Below, piece after piece: positions 45,565-57,253 of a stretch of 64,000 nt of DNA. The translations under genes were made by a program, and so were the position numbers. The notes beneath the pieces were generated by a model. The model was not told where the DNA came from. It ran no database searches and was given only the letters and a program-made list of their open reading frames with translations. Positions within the stretch are counted from its first letter, which is position 1. Each line of letters opens with the position of its first letter. The DNA is from an uncultured Arthrobacter sp. (GTDB taxonomy: Bacteria > Actinomycetota > Actinomycetes > Actinomycetales > Micrococcaceae), in assembly GCF_902805515.1 (NCBI RefSeq), contig NZ_CADCTE010000144.1:22157-86156 (forward strand), written 5' to 3'.

Positions 45565-46572
45565 ATGGGGACGCGCGCCGGCCCTCCTAAGGGGACGCCC
45601 GGGGACGTCGTCGTCATCACCGGAGCCTCAAGCGGGATCGGCCGGGCCACGGCCCACGCCTTCGCCGGAAACGGCGCCCGGCTCGTCCTGGCGTCCCGCT
45701 CGCCGGAGAGCCTCGGAGACGTCGTCGCCGAATGCGCCGCGCTCGGCGGGCGGGCCGTGGCCGTACCCACCGACGTGACCCGTGAGGCCGACGTCGGGGC
45801 CCTGATGGAGGCGGCGCTGCGCGCCTACGGGCGCGTCGACGCCTGGATCGGGTGCGCGTCCACCTACAGCTACGGGACGTTCGAGGACACACCGTCAGCC
45901 GTCTTCCGCCGCATCGTCGAGACCACGCTCTTCGGACAGGTGCATGGAGCCCGGGCCGTCCTTCCACACTTCCGCACACAGGGCCGCGGCACCCTCGTCC
46001 TCGTGGGCTCGGTGTTCTCCAAAGTCTCCGCTCCCTATATCTCCCCGTATGTCACGGGCAAGTTCGGGCTGCTCGGCTTCGCCGAGGTGCTGAGGCACGA
46101 ATACCGGGACGCCCCCCGGATTTCCATCTGCGCCGTCCTGCCGGCCACCATCGACACACCCATCTACCAGCATGCCGCGAACTACACCGGCAGGGAGATC
46201 CACCCTCTTCCGCCGGTGGTTGCCCCTGAACGCGTCGCACGCGCCATCGTACGCACCGTGCACCGTCCGCGGCCGGTCCGGGTGGTCGGACGCCTCCAGG
46301 GCGCCGCCATCCCGCTCGCCCGCTTCCTCCCGGGCCTCTATGCCCGCTGCATCCATTCCCTGATGGACACCCTGGCCCTGCGCCGGGGATCGACCACCCC
46401 GGCCGCCGGGACGATCTTCGCGTCCGACCCCTCGACCAACCGCGTCGCCGGCGGGTGGCGCACCGCAGGCGCGCTGCGGTCCTGGCCGTACGGCCTGCGG
46501 TCCGCCCGACGGCGGAAGTCCCCTTCACCGCGTGGAGGCGAACCGGCTCCGCGGAGCGGGACCGGGGCTTGA
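45565..46572 (+). CDS. SDR-family oxidoreductase
   Basis: A 335-residue extended-length short-chain dehydrogenase. TGASSGIGRA lies at about 19-28, the catalytic Tyr162 and Lys166 in YVTGKFGLLGFAE with serine upstream in VGSVFSK, and LPATIDTPIYQHAANYTGREI gives the cofactor loop. After about 245 a hydrophobic patch (IPLARFLPGLYARCIHSL) suggests membrane association, and a basic tail follows. Proteins of this type act on lipid or steroid-like substrates; the substrate is unknown. It starts 15 bases after crgA and may be co-transcribed. Its end faces the DnaA-box cluster. Confidence 0.85.
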   Translation: MGTRAGPPKGTPGDVVVITGASSGIGRATAHAFAGNGARLVLASRSPESLGDVVAECAALGGRAVAVPTDVTREADVGALMEAALRAYGRVDAWIGCASTYSYGTFEDTPSAVFRRIVETTLFGQVHGARAVLPHFRTQGRGTLVLVGSVFSKVSAPYISPYVTGKFGLLGFAEVLRHEYRDAPRISICAVLPATIDTPIYQHAANYTGREIHPLPPVVAPERVARAIVRTVHRPRPVRVVGRLQGAAIPLARFLPGLYARCIHSLMDTLALRRGSTTPAAGTIFASDPSTNRVAGGWRTAGALRSWPYGLRSARRRKSPSPRGGEPAPRSGTGA

Positions 46573-46766
46573 AACCCCGTTCCTCCGACGCCGGTCCGCG
46601 GGGTGTCGGACTCGCGTCCGCGCCGGGGCTCCGGCTGGAAGGGACGGGGATCCCCGGGAGGCCGCTGTGGACAGGGGGCGGGCCGTGGGGAAAACCCGGC
46701 TCCGGACCGTTGGTGACAGCAGTCACTTTTGTCCCAATATTCCCTGTACACACGTTGTGCACTAAG

Positions 46767-46895
46767 TTATCCACAGGTGTGGAGAAGATTGGGGGAAAAT
46801 TCTTCCAATCCGCCGAGTGCCGCCCCATTGTTATCCACATCTGTGGAATTACATGTGTGTAAGTTTTCCCCTGTGTGGATAAGCCCTGTGGATAA
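46767..46895. promoter_or_regulatory. Cluster of four perfect DnaA boxes
   Basis: TTATCCACA at 46767-46775 and 46831-46839 on the plus strand, and TGTGGATAA at 46874-46882 and 46887-46895 (minus-strand boxes). A weaker TGTGGAATT follows the second box. The surrounding 46722-46880 is AT-richer than its neighbours. The cluster occupies the 396-base gap between the SDR and rhomboid genes, about 14 kb from dnaA, and no gene is seen in that gap. Confidence 0.88.
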
Positions 46896-46899
46896 AGCG

Positions 46900-46936
46900 A
46901 AGGGATCCGGCGGCCTGAGCGGCCGCCGGATCCCTT
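46900..46936. terminator. Strong hairpin terminator beside the DnaA boxes
   Basis: A perfect 16-base stem (46900-46915 with 46921-46936), five-base loop TGAGC. It lies between convergent genes, five bases past the last DnaA box, and can act in both directions, although T-runs are short. Confidence 0.8.
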
Positions 46937-46968
46937 TCCGGCTCGTTGTGCACAGCTGCCGGTGCCGC

Positions 46969-47838
46969 CTAGACCGTGATGAGGACCGATCCAAGGAAGG
47001 TCAGCAGGGCGAGGAGAGCCGTCACCGCTCCCACCCCGCTCCACTGAAGGGCCGGGCGCAGTCGGCCGCGGGGCACGTAGGCCAGCACGGCCGCCACGGC
47101 GGCCCCGGTCAGCAGGCCGCCCAGGTGGGCCTGCCAGGCGATGCCCGGTACGACGAAGCCCAGCACCCCGTTGACGGCGATGAGGATGAGGATCTGGCGG
47201 ACGTCCCCTCCCCGCTTCTTCTGGATGACGAACAGGGCGCCGAAGAGGCCGAAGACCGCGCCGGAGGCTCCGACGACCGGCTGGAACGGGTTACTCAGCA
47301 GCAGGACCCCTACGGAGCCACCCAGCGCGGAGAGCAGATACAGCGCCAGGAACCGGGCGCGCCCGAGCGCCGGCTCCAGCGACTGGCCCAGAATCCACAA
47401 GGCGTACATGTTGAAGGCGATGTGGAGCAGGAAGTTGGGCGAATGAAGGAACGCGGCGGTGAACATCCGCCACGGCTCGGCGTCGATGGTCCCGGCGAAG
47501 CCCGCGGTGTACAGCGGGGCATACTGCAGCGCCGCGGTCAGGCCCGGGACGGCCATCTGGAGCAGGAACAACAGGACACAGGCGCCGATGAGGACGAAGG
47601 TGACCACGGGCCGGCCGGAGGTGGCCGCTCCGCCAAAGGCGGTGGTGGTCTTGGGGGTGTTGCGCGCCTGTTCGGCGATGCAGTCGACGCACTGGATGCC
47701 CACGGCGGCCTGGCGCTGACACTCGGGGCACGCCGGCCTGCCACACCGCTGGCACCGAACGTAGCTGATGCGGTCGGGGTGCCGCGGGCAGACCGGCGCC
47801 TCCTGCGACGGACTGCCCGCGGGGACTCCGTAGGACAC
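46969..47838 (-). CDS. Rhomboid-family intramembrane serine protease
   Basis: A 289-residue rhomboid protease with an N-terminal zinc-binding-like segment: paired Cys/His at 17-53 (CPRH, CQRC, CPEC, CVDC) resembling a B-box. Six to seven membrane helices follow. The catalytic dyad is Ser192 in GASGAVFGLFG and His238 in WQAHLGG, with Asn143 of HIAFNMYALW stabilising the oxyanion. Substrates are unknown. GTG at 47838 lies five bases after the ppiA stop, so the two are co-transcribed. Confidence 0.93.
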   Translation of the reverse strand: MSYGVPAGSPSQEAPVCPRHPDRISYVRCQRCGRPACPECQRQAAVGIQCVDCIAEQARNTPKTTTAFGGAATSGRPVVTFVLIGACVLLFLLQMAVPGLTAALQYAPLYTAGFAGTIDAEPWRMFTAAFLHSPNFLLHIAFNMYALWILGQSLEPALGRARFLALYLLSALGGSVGVLLLSNPFQPVVGASGAVFGLFGALFVIQKKRGGDVRQILILIAVNGVLGFVVPGIAWQAHLGGLLTGAAVAAVLAYVPRGRLRPALQWSGVGAVTALLALLTFLGSVLITV

Positions 47839-47843
47839 GGAGT

Positions 47844-48386
47844 CTAGAGCTGCTCTACGCTGATGCTGCTGATGACGACGTCCTCGAGGGGCTTGTCGCG
47901 CATATCGGTGCCGATGGCGTTCAGCTTGTCCACGACCTTCCGTGAAGCCTCGTCGGTGACGTCACCGAAGATGGTGTGCTTGCCCTGCAGCCAGTTGGTG
48001 GGCACCGAGGTGATGAAGAACTGTGACCCGTTCGTTCCGCGTCCGCCCTGGATTCCGGCGTTGGCCATGGCCAGCTTGTAGGGCTCGTTGAAGTCGAGCT
48101 CGGGGTGGATCTCGTCATCGAACTTGTATCCCGGGCCGCCGATGCCCTGGCCCAGCGGGTCCCCGCCCTGGATCATGAAGTCCTTGATGATGCGGTGGAA
48201 GATGGTTCCGTCGTACAGCGGCTTCGAGGTTTCCTCACCCGTCTGCGGGTGGGTCCAGGTGATCTCGCCCGTGGCGAGGCCCACGAAATTCTTCACCGTC
48301 TTCGGCGCGTGGTTGCCAAAGAGATTGACAGCGATGTCGCCGTGGTTGGTGTGGATGGTGGCCTTTGCGGTTGGAATAGCAGTCAT
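47844..48386 (-). CDS. ppiA: Cyclophilin-type peptidyl-prolyl isomerase
   Basis: A 180-residue cytoplasmic cyclophilin that catalyses prolyl cis-trans isomerisation. Active-site residues are in place: Arg65 and Phe70 in FHRIIKDFMIQGGDP (63-77), Gln73, GGRGTNGSQFFIT (114-126), Trp132 and His137 (WLQGKHTIFG). No signal peptide is seen. It is the ortholog position of ppiA (Rv0009) beside gyrA in mycobacteria. It is the first gene of a ppiA-rhomboid unit, divergent from the gene at 48538. Confidence 0.95.
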   Translation of the reverse strand: MTAIPTAKATIHTNHGDIAVNLFGNHAPKTVKNFVGLATGEITWTHPQTGEETSKPLYDGTIFHRIIKDFMIQGGDPLGQGIGGPGYKFDDEIHPELDFNEPYKLAMANAGIQGGRGTNGSQFFITSVPTNWLQGKHTIFGDVTDEASRKVVDKLNAIGTDMRDKPLEDVVISSISVEQL

Positions 48387-48537
48387 GCGCCCATTCTTTC
48401 ACGGGGTGCCCGCCAAAAATCTGGGAGAGAAGCATTCAGCGCACAGTGAAAACCTTGGAAACCTGAGGGATGAATAGCAAGGCCTGCGGATAGCACGTAG
48501 GCTGACCATGACGAGTCACGATCTCCTGGAGGTACTT

Positions 48538-49452
48538 GTGAAGAAGAACGAAAAGACCGCGCCCGGATTCGAAGAAGGCGTTCTGGCGGGCATCGCGGCC
48601 GCCCGTGGCTGGGCAATCCCCTATGTCGGCGCCGCCTACGGCTGGACGAAGCCCCGTTGGGACAAGGGGGTGCAGACGGCCTCTCCAATGATTCAGGAGA
48701 GCATGAGGAAGGCCGCGACCGGGGTGTCCACCGGATACGCCACGGTCAGCCCGCTGATCCAGGAGCGGCTGGACCGGGTCGGACCCCGCATCACCTCGGT
48801 CATCGACACCACCACTCCTCGCGTGCAGGAAACCCTGGGCAAGGCCGGTCCCGCCCTCACCTCGGCCAAGGGGAAGGTCGTTGACGGCTATATCCCTGCG
48901 CTGTCCTACAAGCTTGGCGAGGCGGCCGACTCGGCGTCCCGCTCGGTTGCGGGCGCAACCATCCCGCCGTCGGTCGCCTCAATGGTCACCCGCGTGACCG
49001 GGGACAAGAAGGCAGCGCGCAATGCCCAGAAGGCGTTCGTCGCAGCGGGACTGCAGGCCTCGAAGGAGCTGAAGAAGCGCCAGCAGGAGCAGGCCAAGAA
49101 GGGCAAGGGCTGGCTGATCGTCGGAATCATCGCCGCGGCGGTCACCGCCGGCGTCGCCGCCTGGCGGGCCTCTAAGCCCGTCGAGGACCCGTGGAAGACA
49201 CCGGCTCCGGTGACCCAGAGCACCACCCCGCCGCCGACCACGACGACGCCGGTCACTCCGACCACGGCGACGACGACGACCACTCCGGCCACCACGGCTA
49301 CCACGGCTACCACGGGAACCGGAACCTCGGGTCCGGACCTGACGGCCGCATCGGAGCAGGCAAAGGCCGCGAACAAGAAGGTCAAGGACGCTCCCGTCGA
49401 TCTCTCCGACACGGCCAAGCACGCCGCGAAGCCGAACGACGCCACCAGCTAG
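48538..49452 (+). CDS. Helical membrane-anchored protein of unknown function
   Basis: A 304-residue protein without a known domain. Residues 20-150 contain several similar Pro-punctuated helical segments (SPMIQESMRKA, SPLIQERLDRV, TPRVQETLGKA), spaced by about 20-25 residues, which look like internal repeats. Residues about 160-185 are Lys/Gln-rich, followed by a membrane helix (about 191-210), a Thr/Pro-rich low-complexity region (222-260) and a charged tail. The GTG at 48538 is chosen because TGGAGG lies five bases upstream. It resembles actinobacterial proteins near gyrA of unknown role. Confidence 0.7.
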   Translation: MKKNEKTAPGFEEGVLAGIAAARGWAIPYVGAAYGWTKPRWDKGVQTASPMIQESMRKAATGVSTGYATVSPLIQERLDRVGPRITSVIDTTTPRVQETLGKAGPALTSAKGKVVDGYIPALSYKLGEAADSASRSVAGATIPPSVASMVTRVTGDKKAARNAQKAFVAAGLQASKELKKRQQEQAKKGKGWLIVGIIAAAVTAGVAAWRASKPVEDPWKTPAPVTQSTTPPPTTTTPVTPTTATTTTTPATTATTATTGTGTSGPDLTAASEQAKAANKKVKDAPVDLSDTAKHAAKPNDATS

Positions 49453-49469
49453 GACCTCAACGATCCTGC

Positions 49470-49522
49470 GGGAGCGGGAAGGGCGCCGGTATCCGGCTGC
49501 CCTTCCCGCTCCCTTTTGGTTT
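49470..49522 (+). terminator. Terminator after the 48538 gene
   Basis: A perfect 15-base stem (49470-49484 with 49499-49513), 14-base loop, followed by TTTTGGTTT. Confidence 0.88.
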
Positions 49523-49542
49523 AACACACTCCGGCGGCGGCC

Positions 49543-50457
49543 TCAGTCCCCGCCGAGCGCCGGTGGTGCCTCGACCGGCCGGGCGGCCGCGCGGCCCGCC
49601 GGGCGGGAACGGGCCTGTCCGCGGACCACGACGGCGAGGCCGACCAGGATCAGCAGCAGCCCCGCGTAGGTTCCCGCCGGGAGCTGCTCGTTGAGGAAGA
49701 CGGCGGCGAGGAGCGCGGCACCGGGGATTTCGAGGAGGATGATCATCGAGATCACCAGCGGGCTCATCACGGCCAGCAGATGATTGAACACGCTGTGGCC
49801 CATGATCTGGGCCACGAGGGTCACCCCGAGGATCCCGAGCCAGGCCGCCGGTGAGAATCCGGTCAGCGGCTGGCGGAACAGCAGGCACAGCAGGAGCAGG
49901 AGAACGGCGCACCCGCCGTAGCAGAGGGTGGTGTACGTCCCGGTGGACATGGTGCGCCGTGCCGTCGCTCCGGCCATCTGGTAGATCCCGGCGAGGGCAC
50001 CTCCGGCCAGGGCGAGGACGTCGCCGAGGATCGCCTGGCCGGAGAGCTGCAGGTCGAATCCGGTGATGACGACGACGCCGGCGAACGCGATGGTGAGCCC
50101 GGTGACCACCACGGCCGGGGGCCTCGACCCGCGCACGGCGTTGAACAGGGCGATCCAGGCCACCTGGAGGCAGACCAGGGCGGTCGCTGCGGCCACCGAC
50201 GTCAGCTTGAGGGAGGTGATGAAGCAGGCGAAGTGGAGGGCCAGGGCCGTCGCCGCGGTGAGGAGGCTGCGGAGGTCCGACCGGCCCAGGGCACGGAACT
50301 CGGCGCGTTTCGAGACGGCCGCGGGTCCACCCATGATCAATGCGCCGATCAGGTTCCGCCAGAACGCGATGGCGAGGGCCGGCGCCGCCGTCGCGGCCAT
50401 GATGGGCCCGGACGCCGACACACCGAGGACGCCGAGCACCGAGAGGAAAATGATCAC
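49543..50457 (-). CDS. EamA/DMT-family transporter
   Basis: A 304-residue integral membrane protein with ten predicted helices arranged as two EamA five-helix repeats (about 1-135 and 140-280). Features include AIAFWRNLIGALIM, TSVAAATALVCLQ, the second-repeat GHSVFNHLLAVMSPLVISMI, and LEIPGAALLAAVFLNEQL. The Arg/Ala-rich C-terminus is cytoplasmic. DMT transporters export or import small metabolites; the substrate is unknown. It is not part of the conserved origin-proximal order and looks like a lineage-specific insertion. Confidence 0.87.
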   Translation of the reverse strand: MIIFLSVLGVLGVSASGPIMAATAAPALAIAFWRNLIGALIMGGPAAVSKRAEFRALGRSDLRSLLTAATALALHFACFITSLKLTSVAAATALVCLQVAWIALFNAVRGSRPPAVVVTGLTIAFAGVVVITGFDLQLSGQAILGDVLALAGGALAGIYQMAGATARRTMSTGTYTTLCYGGCAVLLLLLCLLFRQPLTGFSPAAWLGILGVTLVAQIMGHSVFNHLLAVMSPLVISMIILLEIPGAALLAAVFLNEQLPAGTYAGLLLILVGLAVVVRGQARSRPAGRAAARPVEAPPALGGD

Positions 50458-50551
50458 CCTGCAACCCTATGGCAGCCAAAAGGTTCCACGGCACGGAGGC
50501 GGCACGAAGGCGGGATCGAAGGAGGAGGAAGGTGCGGCGGCCGGAGACAAA

Positions 50552-50583
50552 GAAGAACCCCGGTCCGTGGACCGGGGTTCTTC
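50552..50583 (-). terminator. Terminator of tRNA-Ala
   Basis: Perfect 15-base stem (50552-50566 with 50569-50583). Read on the minus strand it follows tRNA-Ala and ends with TTTGTCT. Confidence 0.8.
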
Positions 50584-50590
50584 CCTTCGG

Positions 50591-50663
50591 TGGAGGCACG
50601 GGGACTCGAACCCCGAACCCCCTGCTTGCAAAGCAGGTGCGCTACCAATTGCGCCATGCCCCC
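50591..50663 (-). tRNA. tRNA-Ala (anticodon TGC)
   Basis: A 73-base cloverleaf: acceptor GGGGGCA with TGCCTCC (G3-U70, the alanine identity pair), anticodon loop TTTGCAA with TGC, T arm GGTTCGAGTCC, discriminator A. It is the third RNA-type gene downstream of gyrA on this strand. Confidence 0.96.
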
Positions 50664-50707
50664 GTGATGAGCCTCAACCGGTTCAATCGAACCGCTGCGG
50701 CCCGGAA

Positions 50708-50824
50708 CTATCCGACCTCGTCGGTCGCCTTGCTCCAGACTGCCTTTTCCTTCTCTGAATCCTGCCACCGCTTGTAAACCAAGACGCCTGCTGCAGCAGC
50801 TGCGGCAATCAGCAACTTCTTCAC
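50708..50824 (-). CDS. DLW-39 family small protein
   Basis: A 38-residue protein, MKKLLIAAAAAAGVLVYKRW, followed by a charged end with A-V-W-S-K-A-T-D-E-V. It matches the short DLW-39 family found between the gyrase genes and tRNA-Ala in Actinobacteria; the D-L-W motif is A-V-W here. GTG at 50824 follows AGGAGACGAAT. It has a single membrane helix (about 3-17). Function is unknown. Confidence 0.85.
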   Translation of the reverse strand: MKKLLIAAAAAAGVLVYKRWQDSEKEKAVWSKATDEVG

Positions 50825-50861
50825 ATTCGTCTCCTAGCAGTTGCCTGCGGTGGTGGATCCG

Positions 50862-50935
50862 TGGGCGTACCAGGACTTGAACCTGGGACCTCTTCGTTAT
50901 CAGCGAAGCGCTCTAACCGCCTGAGCTATACGCCC
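50862..50935 (-). tRNA. tRNA-Ile (anticodon GAT)
   Basis: A 74-base cloverleaf: acceptor GGGCGTA with TACGCCC, anticodon loop CTGATAA with GAT, T arm GGTTCAAGTCC, discriminator A. It lies between the DUF3566 gene and DLW-39. Confidence 0.96.
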
Positions 50936-51021
50936 CGATACCTCATCGGGCCGAGATACGACTTTACAGCAGGAACTCTGCAAACCTCAAATCGCCGCTC
51001 CCGGCCCGATGCCCCAAGACC

Positions 51022-51549
51022 TTAGTCGTCGGTGAGGGTGACGCCGATTCCGCCGACAAGGGCCGAGGAAATGTTGTACAACACGGCCGAAAGCATCGCC
51101 AGGGCCGTCAGGAGCACCACATTGACGACCGCGATAATGGTGGCGAAGGACACAACCTGTCCCAGCGAGGCGAACTGCCGCAGGTCGAAGCCGCCGCTCT
51201 CGGTGCCGGCGATCTCGCGCAGCAGGTCGTTGACCCCGTCGAAGATCCCGGTGAGATCCAGGACGGTCCAGATGACGATGGCGGCGACCACCGTGACGAT
51301 GCCGAGGGCGACCGACAGGAGGAAGGCCATCTTCAGCACCGACCAGGGGTCGACCTTGCTCACCAGCAGCCGCGCCTTGCGCGCCTTGGCCTTCGGAGCA
51401 GGCTTCACCAGTCCGGGCCGGGTCCCCGGTCGCGCCGGCTGTCCCGCCGAGGGCCGCTGCGCCGGGCGGGCCGGCGCATTGACCCGCGGACCGCTTCCAG
51501 ACGAACGCACCGCTCCGCTGGACCGCGGGTTTGTGTTGGCCGAGCTCAC
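51022..51549 (-). CDS. DUF3566 membrane protein
   Basis: A 175-residue protein with a disordered Pro/Arg/Ala-rich N-terminus (1-55) and two membrane helices (about 70-95 and 130-155) around a short loop, as in DUF3566 proteins (Rv0007 family). [20 protein letters not shown] (60-79) is the family signature. Function is unknown. GTG at 51549 overlaps the gyrA stop (GTGA), so it is translated with gyrA. Confidence 0.92.
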   Translation of the reverse strand: MSSANTNPRSSGAVRSSGSGPRVNAPARPAQRPSAGQPARPGTRPGLVKPAPKAKARKARLLVSKVDPWSVLKMAFLLSVALGIVTVVAAIVIWTVLDLTGIFDGVNDLLREIAGTESGGFDLRQFASLGQVVSFATIIAVVNVVLLTALAMLSAVLYNISSALVGGIGVTLTDD

Positions 51550-54203
51550 TCGCTACCTCCGTATTCCGGCGACTCAGCATCGGGCTCAGCCGTTTCATCT
51601 GTCGACAACGGTACTTCATCGGCGTCCGTCGACGAAGCGCCAACCACCGTGCCGTCCGGCTCGACCTCAAGGATCTGCGCTTCCTCAACCGCGTCATCAT
51701 CAACGGCCATCGAACGCTCGCTGTTGCGCGCCACCCCGATGATACGGTCCTTCTTATCCGGCTTGGCGAAGATGACGCCCATGGTGTCGCGGCCCTTGGC
51801 CGGGACGCCGGTGACCGCCGAGCGGACGACCTTCCCGCCCTCCATCACCACGAGCACCTCGTCGCTCTCCTGGACGACGAGCGCGCCGACGAGGTCGCCG
51901 CGCTCCTCCGCGAGCTTGGCCACCTTGATACCCAGCCCGCCGCGCCCCTGGACGCGGTACTCGTCGACCTTGGTCCGCTTGGCGAAACCGCCCTCGGTGA
52001 CAATGAAGACGAAGGAGTCGTCGCTGACGACGGCCGCGGCAAGGAGTTCGTCGTCGGCCCTGAACTTCATGCCGGTCACACCCGAGGTGGCCCGGCCCAT
52101 GGGGCGCAGCGCCTCGTCGGTGGCGGTGAAGCGCAGCGACTGTCCCTTGCGGGAGACGAGCATCAGGTCATCCGACTCGGAGACCAGCTGGGCCGAGACC
52201 AGTTCGTCGCCGTCGCGCAGGTTGATTGCGATGACGCCTGCCGAACGGTTGGTGTCGTAGTCCTCGAGCCTCGTCTTCTTCATCAGGCCGCGCTTGGTGG
52301 CAAGGACAAGGTAGGGGGCCTGCTGATAGTCACGCAGGTCGAGGACCTGGGCGATCTTCTCGTCCGGCTGGAAGGCCAGCAGGTTCGCCACGTGCTGGCC
52401 CTTGGCGTCCCGGGCGGCCTCGACCAGTTCGTAGGCCTTCGCCCGGTAGACCCGCCCGAGGTTGGTGAAGAACAGCAGCCAGTGGTGGGTGGTGGTGACG
52501 AAGAAGTGCTCGACGACGTCGTCGCCGCGCAGCTGCGCACCGCGGATGCCCTTGCCCCCGCGGGCCTGCTGGCGGTAGTTGTCACTGCGGGTGCGCTTGA
52601 CGTATCCGCCGCGGGTGATGGTGACGACCATCTCCTCCTCGGGGATGAGGTCCTCCATGCTCATGTCGCCGTCGTAGCCCATGAGGATCTCGGTGCGGCG
52701 CTCGTCGCCGTGCCGGTCGACGATGTCCTGGAGCTCGGTCGAGACGATGGAGCGCTGGACCTCCGGGGAGGCGAGGATCCGCTGGTACTCGGTGATCTCC
52801 CGCTCGAGCTTGTCATGCTCGTCCTGGATCTTCTGCCGCTCCAGGGCGGCCAGGCGGCGCAGCTGCATGTTCAGGATGGCCGCGGCCTGGACCTCGTCGA
52901 TGGAGAGCAGGGTCATCAACCCGCCTCGGGCGTCCTCCACCGTCTGGGAGGCGCGGATCAGGGCGATGACCTCGTCAAGGGCGTCGAGGGCCTTGAGGTA
53001 GCCGCGCAGGATGTGGGCCGCCTCCTCCGCCTTGCGGAGGCGGTAGCGGGTGCGCCGGACGATCACTTCGAGCTGGTGGGTCACCCAGTGCCGGATGAAC
53101 GCATCGAGGCTCAGGGTGCGCGGCACATTGTCGACGATGGCGAGCATGTTGGCGCTGAAGTTGTCCTGCAGCTGGGTGTGCTTGTACAGGTTGTTCAGCA
53201 CGACCTTCGCCACGGCGTCGCGCTTGAGCACGATCACCAGGCGCTGCCCGGTGCGGCCTGAGGTCTCATCGCGCAGGTCGGCGATGCCGCTGATCTTGCC
53301 GTCCTTGACCAGGTCGGCGATCTTGATCGCCAGGTTGTCAGGGTTCGCCTGGTACGGCAGCTCGGTGACCACCAGACAGGTGCGGCCCTGGATCTCCTCG
53401 ACATTGACCACGGCGCGCATGGTGATCGACCCGCGGCCGGTCCGGTAGGCGTCCTCGATGCCCCGGTGCCCGAGGATCTGGGCGCCGGTGGGGAAGTCGG
53501 GGCCCTTGATCCTCACGATCAGCGCCTCGAGCAGTTCCTCCTTGGAGGCCTCCGGGTGCTGCAGGTACCACTGGACGCCGTCGGCGACCTCGCGCAGGTT
53601 GTGCGGCGGGATGTTCGTGGCCATGCCGACCGCGATGCCCGAGGAACCGTTGACCAGCAGGTTGGGGAAGCGGGACGGCAGGATCGTCGGTTCCTGGTTC
53701 TTGCCGTCGTAGTTGTCCTGGAAATCGACGGTCTCCTCGTCGATGTCGCGGACCATCTCCATGGCCAGCGGCGCCATCTTGGTCTCGGTGTACCGCGGGG
53801 CGGCCGCGCCGTCGTTGCCCGGTGACCCGAAGTTGCCCTGGCCGAGGGCGAGCGGGTAGCGCATCGTCCAGTCCTGGATGAGGCGCACCAGCGCGTCGTA
53901 GATCGCGCCGTCGCCGTGCGGGTGGTACTGGCCCATGACCTCGCCGACGACGCGGGCGCACTTGTTGAAGGAACGCTCGGGGCGGTAGCCGCCGTCGAAC
54001 ATCGCATAGAGCACCCGGCGGTGGACCGGCTTCAGCCCGTCCCGCACGTCGGGAAGGGCGCGTCCGATGATGACGGCCATGGCGTAGTCAAGGTAGGACC
54101 GCTGCATCTCGGTCTGCAGGTCGACCTGTTCAACGCGGTCGGTCAGCACCTCCCCGGCCAGGATCTCTTCGGGTGCGGCTCCGTCATTCGGCGTCTCGCT
54201 CAT
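51546..54203 (-). CDS. gyrA: DNA gyrase subunit A
   Basis: An 885-residue GyrA. The breakage-reunion domain (about 30-530) has the catalytic Tyr138 in [10 protein letters not shown], and the C-terminal beta-pinwheel (about 535-850) has the GyrA box [11 protein letters not shown]. An acidic tail follows. It introduces negative supercoils with GyrB. The quinolone-region sequence is [10 protein letters not shown] (94-103): the position of E. coli Ser83 is Gly99, and Asp87 is kept as Asp103. ATG at 54203 follows AAGGACTT. It forms an operon with gyrB (81-base gap) and the DUF3566 gene. Confidence 0.97.
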   Translation of the reverse strand: MSETPNDGAAPEEILAGEVLTDRVEQVDLQTEMQRSYLDYAMAVIIGRALPDVRDGLKPVHRRVLYAMFDGGYRPERSFNKCARVVGEVMGQYHPHGDGAIYDALVRLIQDWTMRYPLALGQGNFGSPGNDGAAAPRYTETKMAPLAMEMVRDIDEETVDFQDNYDGKNQEPTILPSRFPNLLVNGSSGIAVGMATNIPPHNLREVADGVQWYLQHPEASKEELLEALIVRIKGPDFPTGAQILGHRGIEDAYRTGRGSITMRAVVNVEEIQGRTCLVVTELPYQANPDNLAIKIADLVKDGKISGIADLRDETSGRTGQRLVIVLKRDAVAKVVLNNLYKHTQLQDNFSANMLAIVDNVPRTLSLDAFIRHWVTHQLEVIVRRTRYRLRKAEEAAHILRGYLKALDALDEVIALIRASQTVEDARGGLMTLLSIDEVQAAAILNMQLRRLAALERQKIQDEHDKLEREITEYQRILASPEVQRSIVSTELQDIVDRHGDERRTEILMGYDGDMSMEDLIPEEEMVVTITRGGYVKRTRSDNYRQQARGGKGIRGAQLRGDDVVEHFFVTTTHHWLLFFTNLGRVYRAKAYELVEAARDAKGQHVANLLAFQPDEKIAQVLDLRDYQQAPYLVLATKRGLMKKTRLEDYDTNRSAGVIAINLRDGDELVSAQLVSESDDLMLVSRKGQSLRFTATDEALRPMGRATSGVTGMKFRADDELLAAAVVSDDSFVFIVTEGGFAKRTKVDEYRVQGRGGLGIKVAKLAEERGDLVGALVVQESDEVLVVMEGGKVVRSAVTGVPAKGRDTMGVIFAKPDKKDRIIGVARNSERSMAVDDDAVEEAQILEVEPDGTVVGASSTDADEVPLSTDETAEPDAESPEYGGSE

Positions 54204-54284
54204 AAGTCCTTATTCCATTTCGTTCAAATGTTTACCGCGGACAGGGGGCACCGGCACCAGCTCCAGCCGGCACCCGGTGGATCC

Positions 54285-56408
<2,124 letters not shown>

Positions 56409-56599
56409 CTACCCTGCGGCAGGGCTCAATCCCGCACAAACCCGCCTCTAGCGGCCAAGAATGGCGCTTTTAAGCCAACAGCAGGACGCCGGTAGGGGCC
56501 GTATACGTCGGAAAGGCTCCCGGGACCTCTACCCGCCGCTCACGCGATTTCCGGGTCGGACCGGATTTTGCCGGCCCGCCCGGGCGGCGGTGACGCCGG

Positions 56600-57253
56600 T
56601 CACCCGTAGGTGTCCCGCGGGCCGCGGCCCTTCACCGAGCGTCCGCCCTTGCGCCAGCTTGGGCCCGCCGGCCCCACCACCGAGATGCGGGTGACCACCT
56701 TGGGACCGAGCTCGGCGTCGAACCTGCGCAGCAGGTCCGGGCTGATCAGCCGGAGCTGGGTGGCCCAGGCGGTGGAGTCGCAGCGGACCAGCACCGTGGT
56801 CCCGTCGAAACTCTCAGGATGGCAGTGGGAGGCGATTTCCGAACCCACAAGCTCGGTCCAGCGCGCCAGCACCGACCCCACGGCGACGGGCGAGTTCCAG
56901 CCGCGTTCGGCGAGCAGTTTGTTGAAGACCTTCCCGAGGCCTTCGGGATCCCGCCCGCCGTAGACCGGGGCCGGGGAGTAGCGTCGCCGGGAGGCCGCCG
57001 GGGCGCGGCGGCCGACCGGCACCCGTGGTGTGCCGCGGGACTGGGAGGCATCCCGAAGGCGGTTCAGCAGCGCTTCGGGTGCGTTCTGCTCGACGCCGGC
57101 GGGAAGCCCGGCCTCCCCGGCCGGGGCCCGGCCGGCCGCAGCACCCGGGGACCCGGGTTCCGCGCCGGCGCCCTCGTTCATCCCGTCCACGGGCGTGCCC
57201 CCGGTGTCAGGCCCTGTGTGCCCGCTGCCCGATCCGTCAGCCTGCGTCGGCAT
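56600..57253 (-). CDS. DUF721 (DciA-like) protein
   Basis: A 217-residue protein. The first 100 residues are disordered (Gly/Ala/Pro-rich). A DUF721 domain follows (about 110-195) with GLGKVFNKLLAERGWNSPVAVGSVLARWTELVG and CDSTAWATQLRLISPDLLRRF. The domain is shared with DciA, the loader of the replicative helicase in many bacteria, and its place between recF and gyrB fits Rv0004. ATG at 57253 follows GGAGGAATCG and overlaps the recF end by 17 bases. Confidence 0.92.
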   Translation of the reverse strand: MPTQADGSGSGHTGPDTGGTPVDGMNEGAGAEPGSPGAAAGRAPAGEAGLPAGVEQNAPEALLNRLRDASQSRGTPRVPVGRRAPAASRRRYSPAPVYGGRDPEGLGKVFNKLLAERGWNSPVAVGSVLARWTELVGSEIASHCHPESFDGTTVLVRCDSTAWATQLRLISPDLLRRFDAELGPKVVTRISVVGPAGPSWRKGGRSVKGRGPRDTYG

